From: Paraburkholderia bannensis NBRC 103871
GTDB taxonomy: Bacteria; Pseudomonadota; Gammaproteobacteria; Burkholderiales; Burkholderiaceae
Assembly (NCBI RefSeq): GCF_000685015.1
Contig: NZ_BAYA01000045.1
Location: forward strand, 1-47,282
DNA length: 47,282 bases
Reading direction: 5' to 3'
The position numbers and the translations under genes are program-made. The notes beneath the pieces are model-generated. The model did not search any database, was not told the DNA's origin, and saw only the letters and a list, made by a program, of their open reading frames with translations. Of the stretch, positions 44,593 through 47,282 are shown one piece after another (the first letter of the stretch is position 1; every line of letters starts with the position of its first letter).

Positions 44593-45489
44593 TCATGCCG
44601 CGAGACGCTGTTTCAGCCGCGGAGCTGCAAAGTCCAGAAACGCGCGCAACTTCAGCGGTACTTGACGCTGACTGGGATATATCAAGTTGATTGGTGTGAT
44701 GGGTAGTTCGTAATCGTCCAGCACTGTTACCAAGACCCCGGAATTTAGTTGTTCTACGATCTGATACGACAGAACGCGGGCTATTCCACCACCTTCCTCC
44801 GCAGCTACGACCGCACCGTCAATCGAGTTGACCATCATTCGCCAGGCCACGTCGACGACGTGCGAAGCACCATTGCTTTCAAACTCCCAGCTCGTGCCAA
44901 CAACCAGACCTTCGTATCCCACGCAGTCATGCGACTCCAGATCTGCGGGAGTATTCGGCACTCCTCGACTTGCCAGGTAGGCAGGGCTCGCGCAGAGCAC
45001 CTGGCGCACTCGCCCGATGTGTACCGCGATCATGCTGCTGTCAGGTAACGCCCCAGTACGCAGCGCTACGTCTACACGCTCTTCAAGCAGATTCACGCTG
45101 CGATCGGCCAGCTGCGTTCGCACACGTATCTCCGGATATGCCCGTAAAAATTCAGCGATGATGGGCAGCCCGTGAAGACGTCCCATCACAATGGGGGCGG
45201 CGACCACCAACTCCCCCCTTGGAGCGTGATAATCGCCGGTCGTCGTGCGTTCGACCTCTGCGATATCTTCAATAATCCGCCGACATGAAGCGACGTATGC
45301 CTCGCCAGCCTCGGTGAGCGTCAGGCCGCGATTGCAACGCAAAACCAGCCGGATTCGCAGGTGCGATTCGAGCTCTGCCACTCGGCGGCTAACAGTCGCG
45401 AGCGGTACGCCAAGCTGACGGCTCGCTGCGGAAAAGCTTCCGCCATCTACGGCGGCCAAAAGGATAGTCATCGCTTCAAGTCGGTCCAA
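44593..45489 (-). CDS. LysR-family transcriptional regulator
   Basis: 298 residues from a TTG start (45487-45489) with AGGAGAG upstream, giving the typical opening MDRLEAMTILLAAVDGGSFS. The winged helix (SAASRQLGVPLATVSRRVAE) is followed by a CrgA/DsdC-like effector domain. It is divergent from the enoyl-CoA hydratase-like gene, so it probably controls that operon. Confidence 0.9.
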   Translation of the reverse strand: MDRLEAMTILLAAVDGGSFSAASRQLGVPLATVSRRVAELESHLRIRLVLRCNRGLTLTEAGEAYVASCRRIIEDIAEVERTTTGDYHAPRGELVVAAPIVMGRLHGLPIIAEFLRAYPEIRVRTQLADRSVNLLEERVDVALRTGALPDSSMIAVHIGRVRQVLCASPAYLASRGVPNTPADLESHDCVGYEGLVVGTSWEFESNGASHVVDVAWRMMVNSIDGAVVAAEEGGGIARVLSYQIVEQLNSGVLVTVLDDYELPITPINLIYPSQRQVPLKLRAFLDFAAPRLKQRLAA

Positions 45490-45647
45490 GCCTCTCTCCT
45501 ATGGAAGGGCGCCTCTCAAATTTACCGTCTATTCGATGAATTAAAAAGTAAATACATTTCCTCGCGCACTTTGTCTCTTCCTGAAGGGTTAAAAGCGCAC
45601 GAGCGTTCGCCCGCACCAATTCTTCCTCCGACATGCGAAGGTGCCCT

Positions 45648-46469
45648 ATGGATTTCAAAACCCTAACAATCCAACGCGACGGTGCCGTGCTGATCGCGAG
45701 CATCATGGCGCCGCCGATGAATCTACTTGGCCCGGAACTGGTGCATGACCTCGTTTCATTTATCTCGCAGGCAGAGCACGACGAGACGGTAAGCGTCATC
45801 GTTTTCAAGAGCGCAGACCCCGACTTTTTCATTCCTCACGTCGACGTAACGCAGATCAAGGCTTATCGCGACGAGGCCGCGAGGTTGACCGGGGAGGCTT
45901 CGATCGCCGTGCTGTTTCGTTATCTCAGCGAGAGCCGCCTGGTGAGCATCGCGCAGGTCGAGGGGCGGGTTCGAGGTGCGGGAAGCGAGTTCGTGATGGG
46001 TTGCGATATGTGTTTCGCGGCGAAAGAGTCGGCGATCTTCGCGCAGATGGAGCCAGCCTTTGGAGTGGTTCCGGGAGGTGGTGGCGCTCAGCACCTGGTG
46101 AGGTTGATGGGCCGATCGCGCGCACTCGAGGTCATGTTGAGCGCGAATGACTACGACGCAGAGTTGGCAGAGCGCTATGGCTGGATCAATCGCTCCTTGC
46201 CGGCCGCCGATCTGGATGAGTTTGTCAGATCGCTCGCGCAGCGGATCGCACAGTTTCCCGGTGGTGGTCATGTAGCCGTGAAGCGGCGAGTCAATGCCCT
46301 GGCGCTCGCCCCGATCGAGGATTTTCGCCGTGACTCTGATTTGTTCGGCGAAGGCGTTCGAGAGCCAGCAGCCCAGAAGCGGATTCAAGCCGCAATCAAA
46401 CGCGGGTTTCAGACCCGGGACGCAGAAATGAATCTCGGGAAGTTGCTCGGCGATCTGAACGACGATTGA
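45648..46469 (+). CDS. Enoyl-CoA hydratase/isomerase family protein
   Basis: 273 residues from ATG 45648, preceded by GAAGGTG. Crotonase signatures are present: APPMNLLGPELV near the N-terminus, the oxyanion-hole loop EGRVRGAGSEFVMGCDM and PAFGVVPGGGGAQHLVRL. The second catalytic Glu of classical hydratases is not clearly present (PGGGGAQ), so isomerase, hydrolase or another activity is possible. It is followed 16 bp later by an alpha/beta hydrolase. Confidence 0.85.
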   Translation: MDFKTLTIQRDGAVLIASIMAPPMNLLGPELVHDLVSFISQAEHDETVSVIVFKSADPDFFIPHVDVTQIKAYRDEAARLTGEASIAVLFRYLSESRLVSIAQVEGRVRGAGSEFVMGCDMCFAAKESAIFAQMEPAFGVVPGGGGAQHLVRLMGRSRALEVMLSANDYDAELAERYGWINRSLPAADLDEFVRSLAQRIAQFPGGGHVAVKRRVNALALAPIEDFRRDSDLFGEGVREPAAQKRIQAAIKRGFQTRDAEMNLGKLLGDLNDD

Positions 46470-46485
46470 CTTAGGCGAGGACATA

Positions 46486-47282
46486 TTGAACTACAGCAAA
46501 GAAGATATCCGCTTCCCCGTTGACGGGGGAGTCGAACTGGCTGCGTGGCTCTTTGTACCCAAGAATCGCGATGGCCAGCTGCCCGCCATCACCATGGCGC
46601 ACGGTTATGGTGGGACGCGGTATCACGGCCTGGAGCGAATGGCCACGTTCTTCGCGGAAGCTGGTTTCGCGGTGCTGCTTCATGACCATCGAGGATTCGG
46701 CGATAGCGGCGGCGAGCCTCGCCAGGACATTAACCCGTGGCTGCAGATCTCAGACTGGCGAAGAGCGATCTCGTGGCTGCAGGATCGGCCGGAGGTGGAC
46801 GACACCCGAATCGGACTGTGGGGTACCAGCTATGCCGGCGGTCATGCGATTGTGCTGGGAGCAACCGACAGACGGTTAAAGGCTATCGTCTCACAGGTCC
46901 CGACTATCGACGGCCACGCTGCAGGTCTACGTCGCGTCACGCCCCAAGGCGTTGCAGCGCTTGAGGCCCGTTTTGATGCCGACGAGCACGCGCAGCTTCG
47001 CGGTGAAGCCCCAACGACTCTTCAACTGGTTAGTGAAGACGCGTCCAAACCTGCCGCATACAGCGCGCCAGACGAGATCAGCTTCTATCTGCAGCCCATT
47101 CCTGAGGGTGTATGGGCAAACAGCGTCACACTGCGCTCGAGCCGATGGGCCCGTATGTACTCACCCGGCGAATACGTCGCGCGGGTGTCGCCCACGCCGC
47201 TGCTTATGGTGGTTGCCGAGCAAGATCACACGGCGGCCACTGATCTCGCGCTCAAAGCGTTCGAAAACGCACTGGAGCCTAA
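46486..47282 (+). CDS. Alpha/beta hydrolase, partial (runs off window)
   Basis: Starts at TTG 46486 with GAGG six bases upstream, and has no stop before the window ends, giving at least 265 residues. It contains an HGYGG oxyanion region, HDHRGFGDSGG, and the nucleophile elbow GTSYAGG (Ser). An acidic residue follows in VVAEQDHTAA near the C-terminus; the catalytic His should lie just beyond the window. This resembles YcjY/dienelactone-type hydrolases. It is co-transcribed with the crotonase gene. Confidence 0.8.
   Translation, partial: MNYSKEDIRFPVDGGVELAAWLFVPKNRDGQLPAITMAHGYGGTRYHGLERMATFFAEAGFAVLLHDHRGFGDSGGEPRQDINPWLQISDWRRAISWLQDRPEVDDTRIGLWGTSYAGGHAIVLGATDRRLKAIVSQVPTIDGHAAGLRRVTPQGVAALEARFDADEHAQLRGEAPTTLQLVSEDASKPAAYSAPDEISFYLQPIPEGVWANSVTLRSSRWARMYSPGEYVARVSPTPLLMVVAEQDHTAATDLALKAFENALEP

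Overview
The window looks like part of a large plasmid (or secondary replicon) from a Burkholderiales bacterium of the Burkholderia/Paraburkholderia/Caballeronia group. This rests on high GC, the H-NS-like protein type, GlxA and LysR regulators, and a Rep_3-type initiator with iterons beside a parABS locus. The genus is inferred from gene style only. No rRNA, tRNA or CRISPR array was recognised.

Layout. (1) 1-6957 is a minus-strand accessory island: a small PD-(D/E)xK nuclease-like protein translationally coupled to an H-NS-like protein, a GNAT-like protein coupled to a 62-residue basic protein, a HEPN-like protein, a DUF3800 protein and several unknowns. It starts in an ompW-like gene cut by a repeat end and finishes in a second cut gene. 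(2) 6958-11495 is a module bounded by a 142-bp left end and a ~310-bp right end. Its cargo is a class V aminotransferase, a GltP/DctA-type symporter and a divergent LysR regulator; it has no transposase. (3) 11496-20476 carries an SDR, a Tat-exported DJ-1/PfpI protein, an exported DUF4440-like protein and a GlxA regulator. These are followed by a 27-copy hexanucleotide repeat, a VanX-type dipeptidase, and a 738-residue NTPase-metallophosphoesterase fusion, then two more right ends. (4) 20477-25453 carries a truncated HATPase gene, a YhcG nuclease, an HExxH protein and small genes, ending in a dead H-NS copy. (5) 25454-35800 is the replicon core: six copies of TTGGTACGTACCAA (putative parS), parA, parB, a membrane protein, a Rep initiator (minus strand), about 15 degenerate 17-bp iterons, and a ParB/KorB-like regulator. 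(6) 35836-42824 is a tightly overlapping operon encoding VirB8-, VirB9- and VirB10-like proteins, two lytic transglycosylases, two TcpQ/PilL-like proteins and a PilN-like secretin cut short. (7) 42825-44343 is an IS66 remnant. (8) 44344 to the end starts with a second copy of the 142-bp left end, followed by a LysR regulator, an enoyl-CoA hydratase-family gene and an alpha/beta hydrolase that runs off the window.

The most interesting structure is the family of end sequences: two left ends (6958 and 44344) and four right ends (stopping at 102, 11495, 20203 and 20476). All finish in CGTAG/CTACG, contain several copies of a GTGAC-n-TTTATTGCG-type motif, and at four borders abut genes that are cut off. 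They bracket metabolic and regulatory cargo without any recombinase in the window, which suggests mobile modules moved in trans. The second candidate is the single-gene NTPase-metallophosphoesterase fusion, whose layout resembles NTPase-effector defence proteins.
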